Assembly: GCA_023134935.1 (NCBI GenBank)
Contig: JAGLUD010000424.1
Location: forward strand, 1 to 5,288
Length of the DNA: 5,288 nt
Direction: 5' to 3'
Source: Paracoccaceae bacterium
GTDB taxonomy: Bacteria > Pseudomonadota > Alphaproteobacteria > Rhodobacterales > Rhodobacteraceae
In this document: in pieces, positions 1 through 5,288 of the stretch
How positions within the stretch are numbered: position 1 is the stretch's first letter
How the letters are laid out: the number at the start of each line of letters is the position of its first letter
The notes under the pieces: model-generated
What the model was told of the DNA's origin: nothing
Database searches by the model: none
Seen by the model: only the letters and a program-made list of their open reading frames with translations
Translations under genes and position numbers: made by a program

Positions 1-147
1 TTCATTATAGTAGACGGGAAACCGTCGCTGCGGCTTGTTAGGGTGGGGTATCCACTGCCTGACGGCCGAATATCCGTTGTCTCCGGCCTTAATGGCGGAG
101 AAATGGTCATCGTTAATCCACCAGCCAATCTCGTTTCCGGCGAATAA
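1..147 (+). CDS. RND efflux periplasmic adaptor (HlyD/MFP family), C-terminal fragment
   Basis: This is the 3' end of a gene that begins before the window. Frame 1 is open from base 1 and ends at TAA 145-147, giving 48 residues. The fragment reads as the membrane-proximal end of an RND adaptor: a V-D-G-K-P segment, then L-R-L-V-R-V-G, a D-G-R-I turn, V-V-S-G-L-N-G-G-E-M-V-I-V and a closing N-L-V-S-G-E. This is the usual beta-rich pattern 'VxxGxxxxGxVxVxSGLxxGExVVV' at the end of AcrA/MexA/HlyD-like adaptors. In that family the adaptor is a periplasmic, often lipid-anchored subunit that links the inner-membrane RND pump to an outer-membrane channel. The RND permease gene follows 30 bp downstream on the same strand, which supports the call and an operon. 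The N-terminal signal, hairpin and lipoyl domains are outside the window, so the substrate class cannot be judged. Confidence 0.85.
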   Translation, partial: FIIVDGKPSLRLVRVGYPLPDGRISVVSGLNGGEMVIVNPPANLVSGE

Positions 148-162
148 GGAAACCTGAAAGAA

Positions 163-170
163 AGGGAGGA
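163..170 (+). promoter_or_regulatory. Ribosome binding site of the RND permease
   Basis: AGGGAGGA is a strong Shine-Dalgarno match. It lies 7 bases before ATG 178 and only 4 bases before the in-frame GTG 175. The spacing favours ATG 178 as the start. An ATG at 173 is out of frame and runs straight into TGA, so it cannot start a protein of useful length. Confidence 0.75.
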
Positions 171-177
171 GTATGTG

Positions 178-3100
178 ATGACTGATATAGTAGAAAACAA
201 CGCTGACGACGCATCTAAAAATCTCGGTCTTGCGGGTAAGCTCGCGCAGGGATTTATTAATTCACCATTGTCGCCGCTATTGCTGTTTGCATGTTTGGCG
301 CTGGGTATTTTGGGGTTGATTTCAACGCCACGTCAGGAAGACCCGCAGATTTCCGTGCCGATGGTCGATATTTTCTTTTCGTACCCCGGTGCTTCGGCAA
401 ATCAGGTAGCCTCGTTGGCGACCGACCCGCTGGAACGGCTGATGTCGGAAATTGAGGGCGTAGACCATGTGTATTCCATGTCGCAACGCGACGGGGCGAT
501 GGTTACCGTTCAGTTCGATGTGGGCGAAGAGATGGGACCGTCGCTGGTCAAGCTTAACGCTAAAATCCAGTCTAATCTGGACAGTATTCCGCCGGGAGTT
601 TCGCAGCCGTTAATCAAGCCTAAGGGCGTTGATGATGTGCCTATTGTTACGCTGACGTTGTGGTCGCATGAAGTTGACGAGGCGGCGTTGCGTTCGCTTG
701 GATTGAACGTGATCCAGCGCCTTAAAGAAGTCGAGAACACCTCGCAAAGTTTCATTGTGGGTGGGCGTTCCGACGCCATCCGTGTTGAAGTATTCCCTGA
801 ACGTTTGGCCGGTTTTGGCATCAGCCTTGACCAGTTGGCGCGCACAATCCGCACGGCGAATTCCGAGCGTGGGGTTGGGTCGGTTGAGATGGGTGCTACC
901 TCGTTCACACTATATACGGGCTCGTTCTTGCGCACAGCTCAGGATATTGAAAACCTGATGGTTGGTGTGTTTAACGGCAGCCCGACATATGTCCGTGATG
1001 TGGCCCTTGTTACTGAGGGCACGAATGACGCGACTGATGTGGTTTCTTACTACACTGGTCCTGCTTACGGCACGCACGGTGAAGAGGGCGAAGAAGTTCA
1101 TGTGTCTGGTGAACGTGCGCCGATTGGTGCGCCTGCGATTACGATTGCGGTTTCCAAAAAGGGTGGCTCCAACGGGGTTGGCGTGGCCGATGAAATTCTG
1201 GCTTATGTAGATCGTCTGCAAGGTAGTCTGATCCCTGACAACGTTCATGTTGAAGTTACGCGGAACTATGGCGAAACGGCGAACCATAAGGTTAATGAGT
1301 TGCTGTTCAAGTTGTTCGTGGTGACTGGCGCTGTGACCATGATGATCTGGTTGGCGCTGGGCTGGCGTGCCTCGGTTGTGGTGCTGGTGGTTATTCCGGT
1401 GGTTATTCTGCTTACGGTTTTCGCGGCATTCCTGATGGGGTTCACGATTGACCGGGTTAGTTTGTTTGCGCTGATCTTCTCTATCGGGATCTTGGTGGAT
1501 GACGCCATTGTTGTGGTCGAAAACATCTATCGTCGGTGGTTGCTGAAGGGCGAATGTACCGATGACTGCACTGTGGATGCGGTGCGCGAGGTGGGTAACC
1601 CGACGGTTCTGGCGACCTTTACAGTGATCGCGGCGCTTATGCCGATGGGGTTCATTTCTGGAATGATGGGGCCGTATATGGCACCGATTCCAGCACTGGG
1701 TTCGGCGGCGATGCTGTTGTCCTTGTTCGCAGCGTTCATCTTCACACCGTGGTTGGCGAAGCGTATTCGCCCGTCGATGGAAAGCCTCGAAAAGATGCAA
1801 AAGACGGAGCACCGTCAGGCGGAATGGCTGCATAAGCTGTTCACCAAAGCGTTGCTTCCGTTGATTAACGTCCGCTGGAAAGGTTGGGCATTCGGAATTG
1901 GCCTGCTGATCGTGTTCGGGCTTAGTCTATCGATGTTTGGTACCAAGGCTGTGACGGTCAAAATGTTGCCGAACGATAATAAACCTGAGTTCAATGTTAC
2001 TGTTAACATGCCCGAAGGTACGGCGTTGCCGACCACTGCAAACGTTGTGGCACAGTTGGCAGAAGAGTTGCAGAAAATGCCGGAAGTTACGGCGTTGCAG
2101 TCTTATGCCGGTACGGCGTCACCGTTTAACTTCAACGGCTTGGTGCGGCATACATATTTGCGCAGCGAAAGCTGGCATGGCGATATTCAGGTGCAATTAC
2201 AGCACAAAGAAGATCGGGATATGACCTCGCATGATCTGGCTGTTATGGCGCGTGAGGCCTTGTTGCCGATCGCAAATAAACTGGGTGCCAAGATCGAAGT
2301 GATCGAGATGCCACCTGGCCCGCCTGTTCTGCAGACTGTCGTGGCCGAGGTTTACGGCCCTGATGCGGAGACCCGTCGCCAAGTGGCACGTGATCTGGAA
2401 GGCATGTTTGAAGAAGCTGAAACCATTGTGGACGCTGACAGCTATCTGCAAGCCCCGTATGAAAGCTGGCGTTTCGTTGTGGACCGTGAAAAAGCGTCCC
2501 GCCGTGGTGTGTCCGTTGAAGACATCAACCGTCAGCTTGAAATGGCCATGGGTGATTTCAAACTGGGCGACGTGAAAATGGAGCGCTCGTTAGAGCCTCG
2601 GTTCATCATCCTGCAAATGCCGCTTTCGCTGCGCAGCCAGTTTGGTCGTCTTGGCCAGCTGCCAATTCCGACAGCCAATGGAACTATGATCCCGCTGACA
2701 GAACTGGGCCGTTTTGAGCCGTTCCTGATGGACGATCCTGTGTATCACAAAGACCTGCGTGCAGTTGAGTACGTAACGGGTGAAGTTGCAGGCCGCCTTG
2801 GCGCGCCGATCTATGCCTTGTTCGAGGTCGAAGATCTGCTGGACGAATACGTTTCGCCTGACGGTGTGCGTGTTGGTACGAATTACACTGGCCCACCTGC
2901 TGACAGCCTGCAATCGTCGCTGGAATGGACGGGTGAGTGGACGGTTACGTATGTGACCTTCCGTGACATGGGTATCGCATTCGGTATCGCGCTGATCATG
3001 ATCTACATCCTTGTGGTTTGGGAATTTGGCAACTTTACGACGCCAGCCATCGTTATGGCCCCGATCCCGTTGACGTTGATCGGTATTGTGCCCGGGCACT

Positions 3101-3990
3101 GGTTGTTTGGTGCGTCATTCACGGCGACCTCGATGATCGGATTTATCGCGCTGGCGGGTATCATCGTCAGGAACTCGATCCTGTTGGTGGATTTCGCCCG
3201 TATTCAGGTTGAATCCGGCATGGAAGTTAAAGAGGCCGTGATTAGCGCCTGTGCGACACGTACACGCCCGATCATTATCACGGCTATGGCGTTGGTTGCT
3301 GGTTCATTCGTAATTCTTAGTGACCCTATTTTCCAAGGCATGGCGATTTCGCTGATGTTTGGCGGGATGGTTTCCACGCTGCTGACACTGATCGTTATTC
3401 CGCTTGGTTGCGTTAGCTTTAGAGCCGCGCTGATTGAGGGCGATAACGGTGGCGACGATGACGGTAACGACAATGGTCAAAAGCCGGCAGCTAATACGGA
3501 TACGGCAACGGTTAATGCCGATGCGAAGTCTTCGGGCGTGTTTTCCGGGATCGTTGATGTGGTCGTAATGGTTGGCGAAGTTGCAGTGTTCTTGGTGGTT
3601 GGCACCGTTACGGGCGTATTCCGCTGGATCAAAGGGTTGTTTACACGATCCGAGACTGTAGCGCCTGCACCCGTTGTATCGCCGAAAGTTGCTGCGGCAC
3701 CTGCACTGGCGCCTACACCGGTAAAGACTGCGCCGAAGCCGAAAGCGAAGCCAGCAGCGAAGCCGAAGGCCAAGCCAAAAGCTAAACCAGCGGCGAAACC
3801 AGCAGTTAAGCGTAAAGCAAAGGCCGCTCCAAAAGCCGCCCCTAAGGCTGTGCCGAAACCTGCGGCTAAGCGTGCTGCGAAGCCAACGCCTAAGCCAGCA
3901 GCGAAAACTACAGTGACGCGCAAAGCCGCAACAAGAAAACTGCGCCGGGGTATTCGTCTGAATACTTCTATCAATGATACTCAGGAATAG
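178..3990 (+). CDS. RND efflux permease (AcrB/HAE1-like) with a KPAA-tetrad C-terminal extension
   Basis: Inner-membrane proton-driven exporter subunit, 1270 residues from ATG 178 (GTG 175 would add one). Visible architecture: TM1 about residues 31-49; first periplasmic porter/docking region about 50-370; TM2-TM6 about 373-526; TM7 about 571-590; second periplasmic region about 591-930; TM8-TM12 about 931-1080. Family marks include P-R-Q-E-D-P after TM1 (51-56), the TM4 acidic pair D441-D442 in G-I-L-V-D-D-A (equivalent to AcrB D407/D408), P-N-D-N-K (598-602), P-P-G-P-P-V-L (712-718) and V-R-N-S-I-L-L-V-D-F in TM10, where R998 occupies the place of AcrB K940. Typical relatives end near 1020-1080 residues, so about 190 residues are extra: acidic linker 1087-1100, hydrophobic segment about 1121-1147, Lys/Pro/Ala tail 1183-1243, then an Arg/Lys-rich end. 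The gene follows an adaptor gene and precedes two secreted-protein genes, so an operon is likely. Substrate is not predictable: drugs, lipids, metals or other compounds are all possible, though the acidic pair argues against a CusA-type metal pump. Confidence 0.93.
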   Translation: MTDIVENNADDASKNLGLAGKLAQGFINSPLSPLLLFACLALGILGLISTPRQEDPQISVPMVDIFFSYPGASANQVASLATDPLERLMSEIEGVDHVYSMSQRDGAMVTVQFDVGEEMGPSLVKLNAKIQSNLDSIPPGVSQPLIKPKGVDDVPIVTLTLWSHEVDEAALRSLGLNVIQRLKEVENTSQSFIVGGRSDAIRVEVFPERLAGFGISLDQLARTIRTANSERGVGSVEMGATSFTLYTGSFLRTAQDIENLMVGVFNGSPTYVRDVALVTEGTNDATDVVSYYTGPAYGTHGEEGEEVHVSGERAPIGAPAITIAVSKKGGSNGVGVADEILAYVDRLQGSLIPDNVHVEVTRNYGETANHKVNELLFKLFVVTGAVTMMIWLALGWRASVVVLVVIPVVILLTVFAAFLMGFTIDRVSLFALIFSIGILVDDAIVVVENIYRRWLLKGECTDDCTVDAVREVGNPTVLATFTVIAALMPMGFISGMMGPYMAPIPALGSAAMLLSLFAAFIFTPWLAKRIRPSMESLEKMQKTEHRQAEWLHKLFTKALLPLINVRWKGWAFGIGLLIVFGLSLSMFGTKAVTVKMLPNDNKPEFNVTVNMPEGTALPTTANVVAQLAEELQKMPEVTALQSYAGTASPFNFNGLVRHTYLRSESWHGDIQVQLQHKEDRDMTSHDLAVMAREALLPIANKLGAKIEVIEMPPGPPVLQTVVAEVYGPDAETRRQVARDLEGMFEEAETIVDADSYLQAPYESWRFVVDREKASRRGVSVEDINRQLEMAMGDFKLGDVKMERSLEPRFIILQMPLSLRSQFGRLGQLPIPTANGTMIPLTELGRFEPFLMDDPVYHKDLRAVEYVTGEVAGRLGAPIYALFEVEDLLDEYVSPDGVRVGTNYTGPPADSLQSSLEWTGEWTVTYVTFRDMGIAFGIALIMIYILVVWEFGNFTTPAIVMAPIPLTLIGIVPGHWLFGASFTATSMIGFIALAGIIVRNSILLVDFARIQVESGMEVKEAVISACATRTRPIIITAMALVAGSFVILSDPIFQGMAISLMFGGMVSTLLTLIVIPLGCVSFRAALIEGDNGGDDDGNDNGQKPAANTDTATVNADAKSSGVFSGIVDVVVMVGEVAVFLVVGTVTGVFRWIKGLFTRSETVAPAPVVSPKVAAAPALAPTPVKTAPKPKAKPAAKPKAKPKAKPAAKPAVKRKAKAAPKAAPKAVPKPAAKRAAKPTPKPAAKTTVTRKAATRKLRRGIRLNTSINDTQE
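3436..3480 (+). other. Acidic Asp/Asn/Gly linker of the RND permease
   Basis: Codons 1087-1101 of the permease follow directly on the last canonical membrane helix. They read E-G-D-N-G-G-D-D-D-G-N-D-N-G-Q, six acidic residues in fifteen with no basic residue. The stretch is presumably disordered. It marks where the protein departs from a standard RND pump. It could pair electrostatically with the polybasic tail, or bind divalent cations, but neither is shown by the sequence. Confidence 0.7.
3538..3618 (+). other. Extra hydrophobic segment (candidate 13th membrane helix) of the RND permease
   Basis: Codons 1121-1147 are rich in Val, Gly, Phe and Ala, with a core of about 21 residues from V1128 containing a single Glu (E1134). 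It is followed by R-W-I-K-G-L-F-T-R. Standard RND pumps have 12 helices with both termini in the cytoplasm. If this segment spans the membrane, the basic tail becomes periplasmic, yet the Arg/Lys flank on its far side would fit better on the cytoplasmic face. A monotopic or re-entrant membrane-surface helix is an equally good reading. Confidence 0.5.
3724..3906 (+). repeat. Sixteen-fold lysine tetrad repeat (KPAA-like) in the RND permease tail
   Basis: Codons 1183-1243: lysine occurs at 1183, 1187, 1191 and so on at every fourth residue without a miss up to 1243, sixteen in register. Tetrads are mostly K-P-A-A, K-P-K-A, K-A-A-P and K-R-A-A. In total 20 of 61 residues are Lys, and there are no acidic residues. 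Codons are mixed (AAG/AAA; CCG/CCA/CCT; GCG/GCC/GCT/GCA), so the period is kept in the protein rather than in identical 12-bp units. Similar KPAA tetrads are known from AlgP (AlgR3) of Pseudomonas and from histone-H1-like bacterial proteins. Those bind nucleic acid, but here the tail is attached to a membrane pump, so its target is unknown. Confidence 0.9.
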
Positions 3991-3992
3991 GA
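3983..3992 (+). promoter_or_regulatory. Ribosome binding site of the first low-complexity secreted protein
   Basis: Two AGGA cores overlap the permease stop codon: 3983-3986 and 3989-3992. The second is 8 bases before ATG 4001, which selects that start over the in-frame ATG at 3974. The 3974 start lies inside the permease gene and would put nine extra residues in front of a clear signal peptide. The arrangement suggests translational coupling with the pump. Confidence 0.65.
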
Positions 3993-4000
3993 TTGAAACT

Positions 4001-4678
4001 ATGCGTAAAACCATTGCAATAACCGCGATCCTGACTGCAACGGCCCTTAATATGGCCGCCGCTGCCGACGGCGTTATGCCTTCAGCATTGCCCGGTCCGT
4101 ATCAGTTTATAATGATCCCGCAGCAGAATTATGTGCAGCCAACGCCATATGTTGCGCAGCAGGTTCAAAACATGCAGCGAACACAACAACCGCAACAACC
4201 GTATTGGATGCAGGCACCGAACCAGCAGGTGTTGCCGTACTGGATGCAGAATTCGCAGCAGCAACCGTTTGCAAATGGAAATCCGGTGGGTGTTCCTTAC
4301 GGCAGCCAAGGTAACGCTGCGACCAACACACAAGCTGGTGGTCAAGCGCAGGGTGGGTTCGATTTTAACGCACAAGCGCGCGGCAACAATACGTTTACCC
4401 AAGGTTATGGTCAGAGCGCTGGCCCTGGGTATTTTCCGGGTTATGGAGCGCGACCGCAGGCTGCACAGGCCAGACCGGCACAGCCAAACACCGGGCCTTC
4501 GCAACCACAACCTGCACCTAATTTCCAAGGGTATCAGGCCGGATCTTACCCACAGCAGCAAAGCTGGAGCGGACCATGGAACGGCAACTGGGGCTTCCCT
4601 TGGGGTGGTCAATCATTTGGACCGTGGGGGCCAGTTAGCCCGAACGGATACGGCGCACCAACAGGGTGGGGTCGCTAA
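4001..4678 (+). CDS. Secreted Gln/Pro/Trp/Gly-rich low-complexity protein, unknown function
   Basis: I do not recognise a named family. The 225-residue product starts with a good Sec signal peptide: M-R-K, a hydrophobic core through about residue 18, and A-A-A-A before D23, giving probable cleavage after A21 or A22. The mature part has no cysteine, no membrane helix and very few charged residues. Residues about 38-95 are Gln/Pro/Asn-rich and carry P-Y-W-M-Q twice, at 67-71 and 79-83 (12 residues apart). Residues about 95-185 are Gly/Gln/Ala/Asn/Pro-rich. The C-terminus (188-225) is Trp/Gly/Pro-rich, with Trp at 189, 193, 197, 201 and 209 on a four-residue spacing, and ends G-W-G-R. It begins 10 bp after the permease stop, so it is probably co-transcribed. 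It is likely a disordered periplasmic, surface or matrix protein. Possible roles are a structural envelope component, a condensate- or aggregate-forming protein, or a binding partner of the pump. None is demonstrated. Confidence 0.8.
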   Translation: MRKTIAITAILTATALNMAAAADGVMPSALPGPYQFIMIPQQNYVQPTPYVAQQVQNMQRTQQPQQPYWMQAPNQQVLPYWMQNSQQQPFANGNPVGVPYGSQGNAATNTQAGGQAQGGFDFNAQARGNNTFTQGYGQSAGPGYFPGYGARPQAAQARPAQPNTGPSQPQPAPNFQGYQAGSYPQQQSWSGPWNGNWGFPWGGQSFGPWGPVSPNGYGAPTGWGR

Positions 4679-4720
4679 ATGTTGACGGATTTAGAAACAA
4701 AAACAAACGGAAAGTTTGGA

Positions 4721-5288
4721 ATGAAAATGAAGCATATTGCTCCGATAATCGCGCTAGGTGCACTTGTTGCAACGTTGCCGCTTGGTGCTGCTGCGCAAGG
4801 AAATTTGTGGAACACTACCGAAGCACCGCAATCGCAGTATGTGCCGACAACGCCTGTGGCCAGCCCTTATGCACCTGCAAATCTTGAGCAGCAGTTGTCG
4901 TCAGGTGGAACATTGCCGCAAGCAGTGCCGCAGGAATATGTTCAGCCAAGCGTTGAAGCCGGGCCACAGTTCGCCCCGTTGGAGCAGCCAGTAGCTGCGC
5001 CGCAGTATGGGCAGCAGTTCCAGCAGCAGCAACAGCAACAACAATTCGCGCCGATGCAGCAGCAATTCATGCAACAGCAGCAGTTTCCTCAGATGCAGCA
5101 GTTCATGGGACAACAGCCGTATTACGGCAACGTGCCATACGGCAATGTCCCATACGGCAACTATGGCAACTACGGTGGCTACGTTCCGAATTACGCCTAT
5201 GGCGGATATCCGAATGCCGGGGGTTACCCCGGTGCTTACGGCGGATACCCGGTCACCAATGGCTACAACAGCATTCCCTACGGATACG
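4721..5288 (+). CDS. Secreted poly-Gln and Tyr/Gly-repeat protein (sulfur-globule-like composition), 3' end outside window
   Basis: The frame is open from ATG 4721 through the last base with no stop, giving 189 codons, so the gene is cut by the window edge. Residues 1-25 form a Sec signal peptide: M-K-M-K-H, hydrophobic I6-L21, then G-A-A-A before Q26. Residues 26-97 are Pro/Gln/Ala-rich. Residues 98-132 hold 22 Gln in 35, including eight in a row (101-108) broken by Phe/Met. From 134 on there are Tyr/Gly/Asn/Pro repeats (Y-G-N-V-P twice, Y-G-N, G-G-Y-P), with 16 Tyr in 56 residues. The Tyr/Gly/Pro part resembles sulfur globule proteins and other structural repeat proteins, but composition alone cannot prove homology. 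Start choice: ATG 4721 with a weak GGAAAG at 4709-4714; ATG 4727 with GGA at 4718-4720 and ATG 4679, touching the previous stop, are in frame too. It is probably the last or next gene of the same transcript, 42 bp after the preceding gene. Confidence 0.78.
   Translation, partial: MKMKHIAPIIALGALVATLPLGAAAQGNLWNTTEAPQSQYVPTTPVASPYAPANLEQQLSSGGTLPQAVPQEYVQPSVEAGPQFAPLEQPVAAPQYGQQFQQQQQQQQFAPMQQQFMQQQQFPQMQQFMGQQPYYGNVPYGNVPYGNYGNYGGYVPNYAYGGYPNAGGYPGAYGGYPVTNGYNSIPYGY
5021..5044 (+). repeat. CAG/CAA run encoding eight consecutive glutamines
   Basis: Eight Gln codons in a row (residues 101-108 of the last gene), mixing CAG and CAA. It sits in a longer Gln-rich block at about 5012-5116. The mixed codons reduce slippage compared with a pure triplet run, yet length variation between strains would still be plausible. 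Confidence 0.8.
5123..5152 (+). repeat. Two tandem 15-bp repeats encoding Y-G-N-V-P
   Basis: TACGGCAACGTGCCA at 5123-5137 is followed directly by TACGGCAATGTCCCA at 5138-5152, differing at two wobble positions. Shorter decayed units (Y-G-N, Y-G-N, Y-G-G) follow up to about 5182. This is the most regular part of the Tyr/Gly region and suggests growth by local duplication. Confidence 0.8.

Noticed and set aside
148..177. Possible terminator or promoter between adaptor and permease
   Set aside because: The 30-bp gap holds no inverted repeat with a T-run and no -35/-10 pair. Only the Shine-Dalgarno site is visible.
910..1833. Long antisense reading frame of 307 codons within the permease gene
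   Set aside because: It lies fully opposite a well-recognised RND coding region, its product is His/Arg/Asn/Gln-rich without recognisable motifs, and it has no supporting start signal. It is a shadow of the sense codons.
3724..3906. CRISPR-like or satellite interpretation of the 12-bp periodicity
   Set aside because: The period is in frame with codons, the units differ at wobble positions, and there are no spacers. It is a coding repeat.
3477..3974. Antisense frame with a hydrophobic Ala/Gly/Phe-rich product opposite the lysine tail
   Set aside because: The hydrophobic look is the complement of Lys/Pro/Ala codons (CTT/TTT, GGC/TGG, CGC/TGC read in another frame). No ribosome binding site or family resemblance.
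3436..3990. Permease extension as a separate gene fused by a missed stop or frameshift
   Set aside because: The frame is continuous, no internal start with a ribosome binding site was seen at the junction, and the next gene's binding site overlaps the stop at 3988-3990, so one long product is the simplest reading.
4131..4685. 184-codon + strand frame overlapping the first secreted-protein gene
   Set aside because: Arg/His/Cys-rich product without signal or motif. The overlapping frame from 4001 has a signal peptide, ribosome binding site and coherent composition.
4682..4710. TTGACG at 4682-4687 as a promoter -35 box for the last gene
   Set aside because: No recognisable -10 hexamer occurs 16-18 bp downstream, and the short gap fits co-transcription better.
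4901..5113. Antisense Leu-rich frame opposite the Gln block
   Set aside because: CAG/CAA repeats read backwards give CTG/TTG Leu codons. This is an artefact of the Gln repeats.

Overview
The window comes from a Gram-negative bacterium, most likely a proteobacterium (Pseudomonadota). The basis is a tripartite RND efflux operon (periplasmic adaptor followed by inner-membrane permease), strong Shine-Dalgarno sites, and Sec signal peptides on the two downstream products. Base composition looks moderate by eye. Nothing in the window fixes the genus.

Layout: all genes lie on the + strand and are tightly packed. (1) Positions 1-147 are the last 48 codons of an RND/HlyD-type periplasmic adaptor (membrane fusion protein). 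(2) After a 30-bp gap with a strong ribosome binding site, positions 178-3990 encode a 1270-residue RND permease. Its first ~1080 residues are an ordinary 12-helix RND pump. The last ~190 residues are an unusual extension: an Asp/Asn/Gly-rich acidic linker, an extra hydrophobic segment, then a polybasic tail in which every fourth residue is lysine for 16 consecutive repeats (KPAA-like tetrads). (3) Ten bases later, 4001-4678 encodes a 225-residue secreted low-complexity protein, Gln/Pro/Asn-rich with a Trp/Gly-rich C-terminus. (4) From 4721 to the window edge runs a second secreted low-complexity protein, cut off by the edge, with a poly-Gln block followed by Tyr/Gly/Asn/Pro repeats that recall sulfur globule or other structural envelope proteins. 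No outer-membrane channel gene (TolC/OprM type), RNA gene, mobile element, CRISPR array or clear terminator is visible.

Working together: adaptor and permease should form the inner-membrane and periplasmic parts of a proton-driven exporter, with the outer-membrane channel encoded elsewhere. The two secreted proteins appear co-transcribed with the pump. Their role is unknown. The most noteworthy feature is the combination of a pump carrying an AlgP/histone-H1-like tetrad tail with two aromatic- and Gln-rich exported proteins. That they form a functional system (for example an envelope or condensate-forming partner of the pump) is inference only.
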